From contig CACLDE010000002.1 of the NCBI GenBank assembly GCA_902605645.1, forward strand, positions 62,001-126,000: a stretch of 64,000 nucleotides of DNA, given 5' to 3'. Below the pieces are notes generated by a model that saw only the letters and a list, made by a program, of their open reading frames with translations, was not told the DNA's origin and searched no databases. Source of the stretch: an uncultured Pelagibacteraceae bacterium (GTDB taxonomy: Bacteria > Pseudomonadota > Alphaproteobacteria > Pelagibacterales > Pelagibacteraceae). Below are positions 48,277 through 57,836 of this stretch, in pieces. The position numbers and the translations under genes were made by a program. Within the stretch, counting starts at the first letter, position 1, and every line of letters starts with the position of its first letter.

Positions 48277-49203
48277 TTAAAATTCTATAAGTGCTTTAAT
48301 GTGTTCTTCTGTACTTTCTGCTAATGCATTTAAATCGTAACCACCTTCAAGAATAGAAACAATATTTCCTTTGCAATAATCTTTAGAAGCTATCAATGTT
48401 CTTTTTGTAATTTCATAATAATCTTGAGATTTTAAATTGATATTCGAAAGAGGATCATCTTTATGCGCATCAAAGCCCGCTGAAAAAAAAATAAATTCTG
48501 GTCTAAATTCATTTAGTTTTTTTAAAACATGTTCATACGCATCAAAATATTCATTAGAATTAGTTCCTGCAGGCAAGGGTAAATTAAATATATTATTATG
48601 AGATCCTTTCTCGTGACTTGCACCAGTCCCAGGAAAATGAGGGTATTGATGTGTGGAAATATATAAGACTTTTTTATTTGAATAAAAAATATTTTGTGTA
48701 CCATTACCATGATGAACATCGAAGTCTATTATTGCAACTCTTTGTAATTTATATTTTTCAATTAAATAATTAGCACCTACAGCCACATTATTAAAGATAC
48801 AGAACCCCATTGCTTTGTCGTATTCAGCATGATGACCTGGTGGTCTCACTGCACAAAATGCATTCTTTAATTTTTTATTTTTCACAGAGTCTATTGCTGA
48901 TATGATCGAGGATACAGCATCATAAGAAGCTTCTTTGCTTCCAGGAGAAACTACAGTATCGCCGTCTAAAAAAAATTTTCCTTTAGTTGGAAAGGCTTTA
49001 TTAACTTCATCAATATAAAGACTGTTATGTGTTTTATTGAGATAGGATTTATTAAACTTCACTGGCTTGCTCCATTCGAGATCTGAAAAATTCTTTTTTT
49101 CTAATCTTTCTAAAATAGATTTTATTCTAAATTTATTTTCTGGATGACCATCACCAGTATCGTGATTTAATGAGCTTTTAGAAGATATAAATCCAGTTTT
49201 CAC
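48277..49203 (-). CDS. HDAC-family deacetylase (class II/acetoin-utilisation type)
   Basis: The 308 residues show an intact HDAC active site: VRPPGHHAEYDKAMGFCIFNN (tandem His), IDFDVHHGNGTQNIFY (metal ligands), FFSAGFDAHKDDPLS (metal Asp) and LEGGYDLNAL (catalytic Tyr). The gene start MKTGFISSKSSLNHDTGDGHPEN fits the HdaH-like group. It overlaps dapE by 4 bp and is followed by the SET gene after 2 bp. It may act on acetyl-lysine or on a small acetylated amine. Confidence 0.94.
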   Translation of the reverse strand: MKTGFISSKSSLNHDTGDGHPENKFRIKSILERLEKKNFSDLEWSKPVKFNKSYLNKTHNSLYIDEVNKAFPTKGKFFLDGDTVVSPGSKEASYDAVSSIISAIDSVKNKKLKNAFCAVRPPGHHAEYDKAMGFCIFNNVAVGANYLIEKYKLQRVAIIDFDVHHGNGTQNIFYSNKKVLYISTHQYPHFPGTGASHEKGSHNNIFNLPLPAGTNSNEYFDAYEHVLKKLNEFRPEFIFFSAGFDAHKDDPLSNINLKSQDYYEITKRTLIASKDYCKGNIVSILEGGYDLNALAESTEEHIKALIEF

Positions 49204-50357
49204 TTAAAAAACTCGAGTAAAAAATTATAATAAATCTTTTTCAAATTACTTAAATCTTTCAAAGAAACACACTCATCTACTTTATGCATAGTTTTATTAA
49301 CTAATCCAAATTCAAGACATGGAGCAATTTTTTTTATAAATCGCGCGTCTGAAGTACCTCCAGTAGTAGAAAAAATAGGATTAACTTTGGTGATTTTCTT
49401 AATAATTTTTCTTGCTAAAAAAATATTTTTTCCCGGCTTTGTTAAAAAAGAATCACCATTTTCTAAAAAATTTACTTTGTAATTACATTTGTTCTTTTTT
49501 GAAATCTTTTTAATAGTTGAATTAATTTTTTTTTTTAGTTTTGATGCTGTCTGAAGATTATTATATCTGACATTAAACTGAGTTTTAGCAGATGACGGAA
49601 TTACATTATGTGCTTTATTATCTACATAAAGACTTGTGAATTCTAGATTTGAAGGTTGAAAATTTTTGTTCCCTTTATCTAATTTTTTGCTTTTTAGTTC
49701 AGAACAGATTTTTACTAATGTGTTAATAGGGTTATTTGATAGATGTGGATATGCAATATGACCTTGAGTTCCAAATATTTCCAATTCAGCTGTAAGACTA
49801 CCTCTACGTCCAATTTTAATCATTTCACCCAATTTTTTTGGGTTTGTTGGTTCTCCAACTATACAAAAATTTATCTTCTCTTTTTTCTTTTTTAAATAAT
49901 CAACAACTTTTTTGGTTCCATTAGTAGCATATCCCTCCTCATCTCCAGTGATAAGAAAACTTATTGAACCATTGAAATTTTTGTTTTCTTTTACAAATTT
50001 ACTAACAGCAGAAACAAAACAAGCAATTGAACTTTTCATATCATTTGCTCCTCTACCAATCAAATAACCTTTTTTAACTTGAGGTTTAAAAGGATTCACT
50101 GTCCAATCACTATAATTTCCTGGAGGAACAACATCTGTATGTCCCGCGTAACATAGATTAGGTTGTTTCTTACCTAATCTAGCATAAAGATTTTTTATTG
50201 GTTTACCTTTTCCTTTTTTAAACTCCAGGATTTTACAATCGAAACCTAATGACTTTAACTTTTTACTAAGAAATTTTATTGCACCTGCATCGATAGGAGT
50301 AATGCTTGGAAATTTAATTAAATCTTTTGATAGGGTTAACTCGTTAATTAATTGCAT
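49200..50357 (-). CDS. dapE: Succinyl-diaminopimelate desuccinylase
   Basis: DapE hydrolyses N-succinyl-LL-diaminopimelate in the lysine/peptidoglycan pathway. The 385 residues have the M20 dinuclear zinc motifs CYAGHTDVVPPG, GRGANDMKSSI, ITGDEEGYA and CIVGEPT, and a dimerisation domain. It overlaps dapD by 1 bp and the HDAC gene by 4 bp. Confidence 0.96.
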   Translation of the reverse strand: MQLINELTLSKDLIKFPSITPIDAGAIKFLSKKLKSLGFDCKILEFKKGKGKPIKNLYARLGKKQPNLCYAGHTDVVPPGNYSDWTVNPFKPQVKKGYLIGRGANDMKSSIACFVSAVSKFVKENKNFNGSISFLITGDEEGYATNGTKKVVDYLKKKKEKINFCIVGEPTNPKKLGEMIKIGRRGSLTAELEIFGTQGHIAYPHLSNNPINTLVKICSELKSKKLDKGNKNFQPSNLEFTSLYVDNKAHNVIPSSAKTQFNVRYNNLQTASKLKKKINSTIKKISKKNKCNYKVNFLENGDSFLTKPGKNIFLARKIIKKITKVNPIFSTTGGTSDARFIKKIAPCLEFGLVNKTMHKVDECVSLKDLSNLKKIYYNFLLEFFK

Positions 50358-51184
50358 TAGTCCCTTAGTAAATCATTAATTGAGGTTTTGCTTCTAGTTT
50401 TTTCATCTACCTTTTTGACGATAACTGCACAATACAAACTTGGCCCATCAGGAATTTTTTTATTTGGTATACTTCCCGGTACCACTACTGAGTATGCCGG
50501 AACTTTTCCATAAGTTATTTCACCAGTGTTCCTGTCTATAATTTTGGTTGATGCGCCAATGTAAACACCCATAGAAATAACTGCTCCTTTTTCAACAAGG
50601 ACTCCTTCAGCTATTTCTGATCTAGCACCTATAAAGCAATCATCCTCTATGATAACCGGTCCCGCTTGTAGAGGCTCTAAAACTCCCCCAATCCCAGCAC
50701 CACCTGAAACATGACAGTTTTTTCCTATTTGTGCACATGAACCAACAGATGCCCAAGTATCTATCATTGTTCCTTCGTCTACATATGCACCCAAGTTAAC
50801 AAAACATGGCATTAGGACGACATTTTTTGCAATGTAAGAACCTCTTCTTACAACTCCATTAGGAACATGTCGATAACCAGCTTTTTTCCAATCAGCTTCA
50901 TTCCAACTAACTGATTTGCCTGGAATTTTATCATACCAAGTTGTGTATGGACCTTTAGACATTGTCATTTTGTTTATTCTGAAACTTAGTAAGATTGCCT
51001 TTTTAACCCATTGATTTACAGACCATTTGCCATCTTTCTTTTCTGCTACTCTTATTGATCCTTTGTCAGTTAAATTAATTGTTTCATTTATAGCATCTAA
51101 AATTTTCTTATCCGAAGAGTCCGATATATTTTGTTTATCCTCAAATGCATCATTAATTATTTTTTCTAGTTCATTTACTTTCAT
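50357..51184 (-). CDS. dapD: Tetrahydrodipicolinate N-succinyltransferase
   Basis: DapD succinylates tetrahydrodipicolinate with succinyl-CoA. The 275 residues show the left-handed beta-helix of hexapeptide repeats ([60 protein letters not shown]). Its start overlaps the HAD gene end by 14 bp, and it forms consecutive pathway steps with dapE. Confidence 0.96.
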   Translation of the reverse strand: MKVNELEKIINDAFEDKQNISDSSDKKILDAINETINLTDKGSIRVAEKKDGKWSVNQWVKKAILLSFRINKMTMSKGPYTTWYDKIPGKSVSWNEADWKKAGYRHVPNGVVRRGSYIAKNVVLMPCFVNLGAYVDEGTMIDTWASVGSCAQIGKNCHVSGGAGIGGVLEPLQAGPVIIEDDCFIGARSEIAEGVLVEKGAVISMGVYIGASTKIIDRNTGEITYGKVPAYSVVVPGSIPNKKIPDGPSLYCAVIVKKVDEKTRSKTSINDLLRD

Positions 51185-51836
51185 TTATCTCCTTTAAAAA
51201 TTTTGACAATTTATCTGTCCTATAGTTAATAAAACTTGAGTTTGAAAACTCAGCAGCCCAAGGCTCGTCATTTATTATCCATACAGTTTTCATTCCTAGT
51301 TCGTGAGCGGGTTTTAAATTTCGCGCAATGTCCTCAATAAATATACTATATTGTGGCTCAATTTTGTATTTTTCTATAATTTTTTTGTAAGTTTCAATAG
51401 AAGGCTTGGGTATAAAGTCCGCACTTACTATGTCAAAAATGTCATCGAAATGCCTTTCTATTCCAAGTCTTTTTGTTACATTTTTAGCATGCGCTAGTGA
51501 CCCATTAGTAAATATAATTTTTCTGCCCTCAATTTTTTCGATTTGCTCATCTAATTGCCTGTCTTCTTTCAAAAAGCTTAGATCAATATCATGAACAAAT
51601 TCTAGAAATTCGTTTGCATCAATTTTATGATTTTTAATCATACCATTTAGTGTTGTGTTATATTCCACAAAATAATTTTTTTGAATTTTTCTTGCCTCTT
51701 CTTTGCTGATATTCAATTTCGAAGAAATATAATAGGTCATTTTTTTATCAACTTGTTCAAAAACTTTAGTGGCTCCTGAATATAAAGTATTATCAAGATC
51801 AAAAAGCCAAAATTTTATGTTTTTCAATTCTTTCAT
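51171..51836 (-). CDS. HAD-superfamily phosphatase, pyrimidine 5'-nucleotidase type
   Basis: The 221 residues have HAD motif [13 protein letters not shown], motif [14 protein letters not shown], a Lys in [11 protein letters not shown] and motif [13 protein letters not shown]. The DLDNTLY form and helical cap match the Sdt1/SSM1-like pyrimidine 5'-nucleotidase group usual at this locus in alphaproteobacteria. The real substrate is unproven. It overlaps argB by 4 bp and dapD by 14 bp. Confidence 0.87.
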   Translation of the reverse strand: MKELKNIKFWLFDLDNTLYSGATKVFEQVDKKMTYYISSKLNISKEEARKIQKNYFVEYNTTLNGMIKNHKIDANEFLEFVHDIDLSFLKEDRQLDEQIEKIEGRKIIFTNGSLAHAKNVTKRLGIERHFDDIFDIVSADFIPKPSIETYKKIIEKYKIEPQYSIFIEDIARNLKPAHELGMKTVWIINDEPWAAEFSNSSFINYRTDKLSKFLKEINESK

Positions 51837-52702
51837 TTTCTTATCAGCGTTCCTGAACCTTTATCCGAAAATATTTCATCTAAAATTGAATGAGGTTTTC
51901 TCCCATCAAGTATAACAACACCCCTAACTCCATTTTCGACTGCATCTATACAATTTTTTATTTTAGGAATCATTCCTCCTTGTACTATTTTTAATTTAAC
52001 TAAATTCTCGATATCAAAAGGTTTAATTTCAGATATTAAAGTTTTTCTATCGTCATAAACTCCCTCAACATTTGTCATAAGCAAAAGTCTTCTTGATCTA
52101 AGTTTTTTTGCTATCGCACTAGCCGCAGTATCGCCATTGATGTTGTAAGTATTTTTATTTTTATCAATTCCCAAGGGAGCTATAACTGGTATCTGTTTTT
52201 TATTTATAATTTCTTTAAGAAATTCAATGTTTATGCTGTCTGGAATACCAACAAATCCAAGTTCTTTATTATCAGGAACAACATTAATTACATTATTAGA
52301 TTTTGATGTAATCGTAACAGCTTCTGAACCTTTTTTTTTCAAAGAGTCTACAATATCCTTGTTAAAATCAATTAATACATTCTCAACTATAGAAATTACT
52401 TTTTCATCAGTAACTCTTAATCCATTAATAAATTTTGTTTGAATATTTTCCTCTTTTAACTTTCTTTCTATTCTTGGACCTCCTCCGTGCACAACAATAA
52501 TTGAAAGTCCTAATTTATTCAAAACACTAATATCTTCGATAAAGTTATTAAAAATTTTTCTGTCAATTAAAACATTTCCACCATATTTTATTACTATAAG
52601 CTCTTTTTTATACTTATTAATATATTTTGGAACGTTATCAAAATTTGGAGCATCCTTAGGCCAAAATTTTTTTATTTCATCTACTTTTATTTCCTCAGAC
52701 AT
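51833..52702 (-). CDS. argB: Acetylglutamate kinase
   Basis: ArgB phosphorylates N-acetylglutamate in arginine synthesis. The 289 residues show VIKYGGNVLI, VVHGGGPRIERKLKE, the acetylglutamate site NGLRVTDE, NINGDTAASAIAK and VVILDGRKPHSILDEIF. It is directly adjacent to yidC, and argJ of the same pathway begins at 63788. Confidence 0.96.
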   Translation of the reverse strand: MSEEIKVDEIKKFWPKDAPNFDNVPKYINKYKKELIVIKYGGNVLIDRKIFNNFIEDISVLNKLGLSIIVVHGGGPRIERKLKEENIQTKFINGLRVTDEKVISIVENVLIDFNKDIVDSLKKKGSEAVTITSKSNNVINVVPDNKELGFVGIPDSINIEFLKEIINKKQIPVIAPLGIDKNKNTYNINGDTAASAIAKKLRSRRLLLMTNVEGVYDDRKTLISEIKPFDIENLVKLKIVQGGMIPKIKNCIDAVENGVRGVVILDGRKPHSILDEIFSDKGSGTLIRK

Positions 52703-54394
52703 TTAGTTGGTTTTAACTTTTGTTTTTTTCATAATAACCCACTGCTGAGCTATCGTGAGAATGTTATTAACCGTCCAATAAACAACTAATCCAGATGGGA
52801 AGGGTGCTAAAATAATTGTTAAAAATAAAGGAAAGAATGCAAAAATTTTAGCCTGAATCGGGTCAGCTGGTGCAGGATTTAATTTTTGTTGCACGTACAT
52901 CGAAAGCCCCATTAATATTGGCCATATACCTATAATTAGAAATCCTGGAGGATCCCAAGGTATTAATCCAAATAAATTAAAAATTGTAGTTGGATCTTTA
53001 GCAGACAAATCTTGTATCCACCCAAAAAAAGGCTGATGTCTCATCTCTAAAGATATAAATAACATTTTATATATAGCGAAGAAAAAAGGTATTTGTATTA
53101 AAATTGGCAAACATCCAGAGGCTGGATTAATTTTTTCTTTTCTATATAAAGCCATCATTTCTTGCTGCAATTTGACTTTATCCTCTTTATGAAGCTCCTT
53201 AAGCCTTGTCATTTCTGGTTGAACAGCCTTCATTTTAGCCATTGACCTAAATGAGTAGTTGGCAAGTGGAAAGAAAATTATTCTAATAGCAAGAGTTATT
53301 AAAACTATTGCTATTCCAAAATTACCAGAAAGCTTAAATAAATAATCGATTACAAAAAATAGAGGTTTAGTGAAAAAATAAAACCAACCCCAGTCGATTG
53401 TTAAATCAAATTTTTCAATATTTTCACTTTCAGCATATCCGTCTACTGTTTCTACCTCTTTAGCCGCAACAAACAATCTTACCTCGTTACCAGAAGTACT
53501 CTTTGAATTAATCGTAACGGGTGAATTTAATATATAATTTGCTCTAAAATTGTCTTTATAAAGAAATGTAGATTTGAAATTTTTATCTTTTGGAGGAACT
53601 ATGGCAGTTACCCAATATTTATCTGTAATTCCTAACCAACCATTATCTGAATTTCTTACAATTTTTTTATCTTTAATATCATCATAATCATCTTCTTTTA
53701 ATTCACCATCGAATACTCCAATAAAACCTTCGTGCAAAATATAAAAACCCATTACATCGTCGGGTTTTTTGTTCCTTGTAATCTGAGAATATGGATAAAG
53801 ATTTATCTTTGAAGAAGTATTATTTTTTACCTCTTGCTTAATTTTAAACAAATATTTTTCATCTAATTTTATTGTTTTTTTAAAAACTAAACCTTTTCCG
53901 TTATTCCATTCTAGTACAACATCATTTTTTTCACTCAAAACTCTGTTTCCTTTGACTTCCCAGAGGGAGTCTACTCCAGGAACTTCAACTTCATTTCCAA
54001 CACTTGCCCATCCAGACTCTATGAAATATCCATCTTCTATATCTTTTGGATTAAGAAGCACAACAGTCTCTTCAGACTTCAAATCTTTTTTATAGTTTTT
54101 AAATGATAAGTCATCAAATATAGCTCCCTTTAATGAAATAGATCCTTTAACTTTTTCATTCTCAATAATAACTCTATCATTCTCTGTTAAAGCATCTTTT
54201 CTAGAAATTTTTTTTATAATTTTTTCTTGATTTATGTTTGGGGTTATCTCACTTTGTGTTACATCCTGGTTGGTTTGAACATTATCGAGCGTTTGATTTT
54301 CTTTTACTTGTCTTGGAGTTTCAAAGAAAGCACCCCAAAAAAGAAGAACAGCCATAGACAAAGCAATCGCTACAAAAACATTCTTATTATCCAT
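52703..54394 (-). CDS. yidC: Membrane protein insertase YidC
   Basis: YidC inserts and folds inner-membrane proteins with or without SecYEG. The 563 residues comprise an N-terminal helix (VFVAIALSMAVLLFWGAFF), a large periplasmic beta-domain (~90-330) and the conserved five-helix core (FGIAIVLITLAIRIIFFPLANYSF, GCLPILIQIPFFFAIYKML, PSGLVVYWTVNNILTIAQQW). It overlaps yidD by 8 bp. The GTPase gene engB, commonly found between yidC and argB, is absent here. Confidence 0.97.
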   Translation of the reverse strand: MDNKNVFVAIALSMAVLLFWGAFFETPRQVKENQTLDNVQTNQDVTQSEITPNINQEKIIKKISRKDALTENDRVIIENEKVKGSISLKGAIFDDLSFKNYKKDLKSEETVVLLNPKDIEDGYFIESGWASVGNEVEVPGVDSLWEVKGNRVLSEKNDVVLEWNNGKGLVFKKTIKLDEKYLFKIKQEVKNNTSSKINLYPYSQITRNKKPDDVMGFYILHEGFIGVFDGELKEDDYDDIKDKKIVRNSDNGWLGITDKYWVTAIVPPKDKNFKSTFLYKDNFRANYILNSPVTINSKSTSGNEVRLFVAAKEVETVDGYAESENIEKFDLTIDWGWFYFFTKPLFFVIDYLFKLSGNFGIAIVLITLAIRIIFFPLANYSFRSMAKMKAVQPEMTRLKELHKEDKVKLQQEMMALYRKEKINPASGCLPILIQIPFFFAIYKMLFISLEMRHQPFFGWIQDLSAKDPTTIFNLFGLIPWDPPGFLIIGIWPILMGLSMYVQQKLNPAPADPIQAKIFAFFPLFLTIILAPFPSGLVVYWTVNNILTIAQQWVIMKKTKVKTN

Positions 54395-54644
54395 TTTTTA
54401 TTTTCCTTTTTTTTGGCACCAAATCTAATCCTGAATTTCCACCTAAAGACTTGATAGGATGGCATTTAATAATTCTTTTAAAACTAAAAAAAAACCCTTT
54501 GATTAAACCGTGTTCCTCTAAACATTCGATACAGTAATCAGAACATGACGGTAAAAATCTACATTTACTTCCTAGCAGTGGAGAAAAAAAATATTTATAT
54601 ATTTTTATTAATAAAGTAGCAGCTTTTATTAAGATCTTATTCAT
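54387..54644 (-). CDS. yidD: Membrane protein insertion efficiency factor YidD
   Basis: The 85 residues match the DUF37/YidD family: an N-terminal amphipathic helix, YKYFFSPLLGSKCRFLPSCSDYCIECLEEHG with conserved cysteines, and KRIIKCHPIKSLGGNSGLDLVP. It aids insertion by YidC. It sits in the standard rnpA-yidD-yidC order with direct abutment to rnpA. Confidence 0.95.
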   Translation of the reverse strand: MNKILIKAATLLIKIYKYFFSPLLGSKCRFLPSCSDYCIECLEEHGLIKGFFFSFKRIIKCHPIKSLGGNSGLDLVPKKRKIKNG

Positions 54645-54989
54645 TCAATTTAGTTTTTTAAAACTTTTTTGCATTTCTAAAAATATTTTGTCGTACTTTT
54701 CCGTATAAGATTTTGTTTTACAAATTATTATATAAGTATAATTAGTATTAATTGCACCTTTTATTTTTAAAATTTTATGAGTTATTGCTTTCAATTTTCG
54801 CCTAATTCTATTTCTTTTTACTGCGTTACCTATTTTCTTCTTTACTACAAAGCTGACAAGTAAAGTATTTTTTTTAAGTTTTAAAAAATTTTTAGTTGCA
54901 AAAATTGAGTAACAATTTGTATGGACTTTTTTACCGTTCAGAACAAGCTTGAAATGATCGCTTTTTTTTAAACTCTCAAGCTTTATCAT
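54645..54989 (-). CDS. rnpA: Ribonuclease P protein component
   Basis: RnpA assists the RNase P RNA in 5' maturation of tRNAs. From ATG 54989 it has 114 residues beginning MIKLESLKKSDHFKLVLNGK and carrying the RNR motif GNAVKRNRIRRKLKA. I chose this ATG because it lies 1 bp after the rpmH stop; the longer open frame would overlap rpmH almost fully. Its substrate set includes the unusual tRNA-Phe at 60676. Confidence 0.93.
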   Translation of the reverse strand: MIKLESLKKSDHFKLVLNGKKVHTNCYSIFATKNFLKLKKNTLLVSFVVKKKIGNAVKRNRIRRKLKAITHKILKIKGAINTNYTYIIICKTKSYTEKYDKIFLEMQKSFKKLN

Positions 54990-54990
54990 T

Positions 54991-55125
54991 TTAGGTTGAT
55001 ATAGTTTTTCTTCCTTTTGCTCGTCTTCTAGCAATAAGCTTTCTCCCACCTTTGGTAGCCATTCTAGATCGAAATCCGTGTCTTCTTTTTCTTACTAATT
55101 TACTTGGTTGGTAAGTTCTTTTCAT
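54991..55125 (-). CDS. rpmH: 50S ribosomal protein L34
   Basis: The 44 residues are plainly L34: it begins [20 protein letters not shown] and ends [18 protein letters not shown]. The gene is the head of a tight ten-gene minus-strand run down to the SET gene, in the classic rpmH-rnpA-yidD-yidC order. It is divergent from the VTT-domain gene with 57 bp between. Confidence 0.97.
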   Translation of the reverse strand: MKRTYQPSKLVRKRRHGFRSRMATKGGRKLIARRRAKGRKTIST

Positions 55126-55182
55126 AAAATAATTTTAGTTATATATTTAATAATATCACTGATGTACAGTTAAAATTATCTA

Positions 55183-55899
55183 ATGACTAAAAATATTAAA
55201 ATTGCAGTAGGCCTTATTTATATTCTTTGTTTATGTCTAATATTGTATGGATTTTTTATTTTTGTAGATGTGACCCAACTAAATGACTATAAATATATAA
55301 GAGATAAAACTCAATTTTTAATAGCTTTAAAAGATCAAAATTCGTTTTGGTTTTCCATTTTATTTTTTTTATTTACTATTATTTGGATACTATTGTTAGG
55401 TTTTGCAACACCAATTTCATTAATTTCAGGTTTTTTATTTGGAAAGTTCTATGGAACTTTAATCTCAGTTTTGGGTTTTACATTTGGATGTACGCTTTTA
55501 TATATTCTTGCCAATCAATATTTTAAAGATATCATATTAGAAAAACTTTCAAGTAAAATATCTAAATTTAAAGATATGTTTAATAGAAATGAATTTTTAT
55601 ATTTCATGATTTTTAGATTTGCCGGTGGTGGCGGGACACCTTTTGCAATACAAAATTTACTACCAGTTATTTTTAATATGAAAATTAAAAACTATTTTTT
55701 ATCAACTTTGCTCGGTCTTTTTCCTATGGTGTTTATTTTAAGCGCAATCGGTGAAGGAATTGAAAAAATTATTGAAAATAATATTGACCCAAGTTTTATA
55801 AATATGATTCAAAATCAAGAAATACTTTTTCCTATACTTGGTTTTTTTGTAATAATTATCTTTTCATTTATATTAAGAAAAATTTATTTCAAAAAATGA
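55183..55899 (+). CDS. TVP38/TMEM64-family (VTT/DedA-like) membrane protein
   Basis: This 238-residue protein has about five to six hydrophobic segments. The VTT core is visible in GFATPISLISGFLFGKFYGTLISVLGFTFGCTLLY, FMIFRFAGGGGTPFAIQNLLPVIFNM and a terminal helix. Members are probable lipid scramblases or transporters. It overlaps the downstream YyaL-like gene by 4 bp. Confidence 0.88.
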   Translation: MTKNIKIAVGLIYILCLCLILYGFFIFVDVTQLNDYKYIRDKTQFLIALKDQNSFWFSILFFLFTIIWILLLGFATPISLISGFLFGKFYGTLISVLGFTFGCTLLYILANQYFKDIILEKLSSKISKFKDMFNRNEFLYFMIFRFAGGGGTPFAIQNLLPVIFNMKIKNYFLSTLLGLFPMVFILSAIGEGIEKIIENNIDPSFINMIQNQEILFPILGFFVIIIFSFILRKIYFKK

Positions 55900-57611
55900 A
55901 AAACATTTTATCTGTAGATCCTAGTCCATACTTACAGCAACATAAAAATAATCCAGTTCATTGGCAAACTTGGAGTAAGTACTCTTTAAATTTAGCTAAA
56001 ACACAAAAAAAACCGATATTATTAAGCATTGGTTACTCAAGTTGTCATTGGTGTCATGTTATGGCCCACGAGAGTTTTGAAGATCAATCAACTGCAGATC
56101 TTATGAACAAATTTTTTATTAATATTAAAGTCGATAGAGAGGAAAGGCCTGATTTAGATTTTGTATTTCAAAGTTCTTATCAACTTTTTAACCAAAGTGG
56201 AGGTGGATGGCCATTAACAATGTTTTTGGATGAAAATGGTGTTCCTTTTATGGGGGGGACGTATTTTCCAAAAAATGAAAAACATGGTTTACCTGCATTT
56301 AAGACTATTCTTCAAAAAGTTCACGAAGCTTACACTGATCAAAGAACAAAAATAATTGAGCAAAAAAATTTAATTACAAAAAATTTACAATTAAAGAAAA
56401 CAAATGTTATAGATCAAGAACCAGAACCAATTTTAGAAAGTATTTTAAATAATTTAGACTTAAAAAATGGTGGATTTAAAGGTGCTCCAAAGTTTCCAAC
56501 TTTTTATGTTTTTGACACATTAATTTATTTTTATAATAAAACCAAAAACCCAAAATATTTAAAGCCTGTAGAATTAATATTAAAAAAACTTTGCTCCAAA
56601 GGCATTTATGATCATGTTGAGGGTGGAATTTCAAGATATACAGTAGACGAAAATTGGCTGATACCTCATTTCGAAAAAATGCTTTATGACAACGTGCAAT
56701 TTATTTCGTTGTTAGTAAAGTTTTTGAAGATAAAGCCAAATGATTATTATTTGAAAAAAGTAAAACAGACTACAAATTTTTTAAAAATAAATTTTTTAAC
56801 TAAAAACACAAATTTACTTGGATCAGCTTATGATGCTGATAGCGAAGGGGTAGAGGGAAAATATTATGTATACAGTTATGAGGAGTTAAAAAATATTAAA
56901 GATATTGAGAAATTTTTTGATATCAAACCAGAGGGAAATTGGGAAGGTAAAATCATTTTGGATGAAATTAATGAACCAAAAGGTAAAATAATAGAAGAGC
57001 TGTTAAAAATAAGAAAAAAAAGGAAAAAACCTTTTTTTGATAAAAAAAACCAATTAGATTTAAATTGTTTGTGGGTTAGCTCATTAATCTCTTTAAACTC
57101 AATAATTCCTAACCAAGGCTATTTAAAAACTGCAGAAAATTTTTACCAGAATATTGAAAAAAAATTTTGTGCAAAAAATATTTTTCATAGTTATTCTGAA
57201 GAGATTTCTTTCATAGAAGACTACGCTTATCTAATTCAGTGCTTATTAGATTTATCAGATAATTCGATGAATCCAAGCTATAGACTGTCAGCAAAAAAAT
57301 ACTGTGACGAAGCTTTGAGAAAATTTTATGATAATAGTAATAAAATCTTCCAAAAAAATGAAAAAAGTAAAAATGATATCTTTACTAACCCAATCGATAT
57401 AAGTGACAACACTTTGCCAAATGCCAACTCCATAATGTTAATTAATTTTTCAAGATTAGGCTATATGGATAAAGCAAATGAATTATCAAATAGTTTAAAT
57501 GGTTATCTAAATCTTTATAAAAGTTTAATGACAAGCTCACTTATGGCTTTAGATTTTTTTAAAGAAAATAAAACAGGTAAAAATTGCAACACAGATGGGT
57601 GTAAAATTTGA
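55896..57611 (+). CDS. Thioredoxin-domain protein, YyaL/SPATA20 family (DUF255)
   Basis: The N-terminal ~165 residues are the DUF255 thioredoxin-like domain (SPYLQQHKNNPVHWQTW, CxxC in SSCHWCHVMAHESFED, DREERPDLD). A helical (alpha/alpha)-barrel-like region follows, with GGISRYTVDENWLIPHFEKMLYDN and the cleft motif GSAYDADSEGVEGKYY. It has 571 residues, clearly shorter than the ~670-690 usual for the family, mostly in the C-terminal half. Activity is unknown. Its TGA overlaps a TTG start of the next gene. Confidence 0.9.
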   Translation: MKNILSVDPSPYLQQHKNNPVHWQTWSKYSLNLAKTQKKPILLSIGYSSCHWCHVMAHESFEDQSTADLMNKFFINIKVDREERPDLDFVFQSSYQLFNQSGGGWPLTMFLDENGVPFMGGTYFPKNEKHGLPAFKTILQKVHEAYTDQRTKIIEQKNLITKNLQLKKTNVIDQEPEPILESILNNLDLKNGGFKGAPKFPTFYVFDTLIYFYNKTKNPKYLKPVELILKKLCSKGIYDHVEGGISRYTVDENWLIPHFEKMLYDNVQFISLLVKFLKIKPNDYYLKKVKQTTNFLKINFLTKNTNLLGSAYDADSEGVEGKYYVYSYEELKNIKDIEKFFDIKPEGNWEGKIILDEINEPKGKIIEELLKIRKKRKKPFFDKKNQLDLNCLWVSSLISLNSIIPNQGYLKTAENFYQNIEKKFCAKNIFHSYSEEISFIEDYAYLIQCLLDLSDNSMNPSYRLSAKKYCDEALRKFYDNSNKIFQKNEKSKNDIFTNPIDISDNTLPNANSIMLINFSRLGYMDKANELSNSLNGYLNLYKSLMTSSLMALDFFKENKTGKNCNTDGCKI

Positions 57612-57757
57612 AAAAAAATTATTTTGAATGGTTAATTTGGTTATTTTTAGTAATTCTTTGGAATTATGGATATCCAGAAGCTACACCTTTTTACGATGTT
57701 TTGGTTGCAGTAATATTATCGTTAATTTTTGTTATTATAAAAAAATATAGAAATTAA
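57608..57757 (+). CDS. 49-aa double-span membrane protein
   Basis: A TTG start overlaps the preceding TGA as TTGA, as seen at fmt-truA. The 49 residues have two hydrophobic stretches (WLIWLFLVILW and VLVAVILSLIFVII) around a short GYPEATPFYD loop and end in KKYRN, a compact hairpin in the membrane. The overlap and tryptophan-rich first helix support a real gene. Family not recognised. Confidence 0.6.
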   Translation: MKKNYFEWLIWLFLVILWNYGYPEATPFYDVLVAVILSLIFVIIKKYRN

Positions 57758-57836
57758 TAAACCCACAGCATGAGCATTTAAGAGGGTTGCATATTTTCAA
57801 TCCAAGAAGTACAAGTATAAATATGCAGGAGCACTT

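Noticed and set aside
54991-55049. Longer N-terminus for RnpA
   Set aside because: The extension would overlap most of rpmH in another frame; ATG 54989, 1 bp after the rpmH stop, gives the family start.
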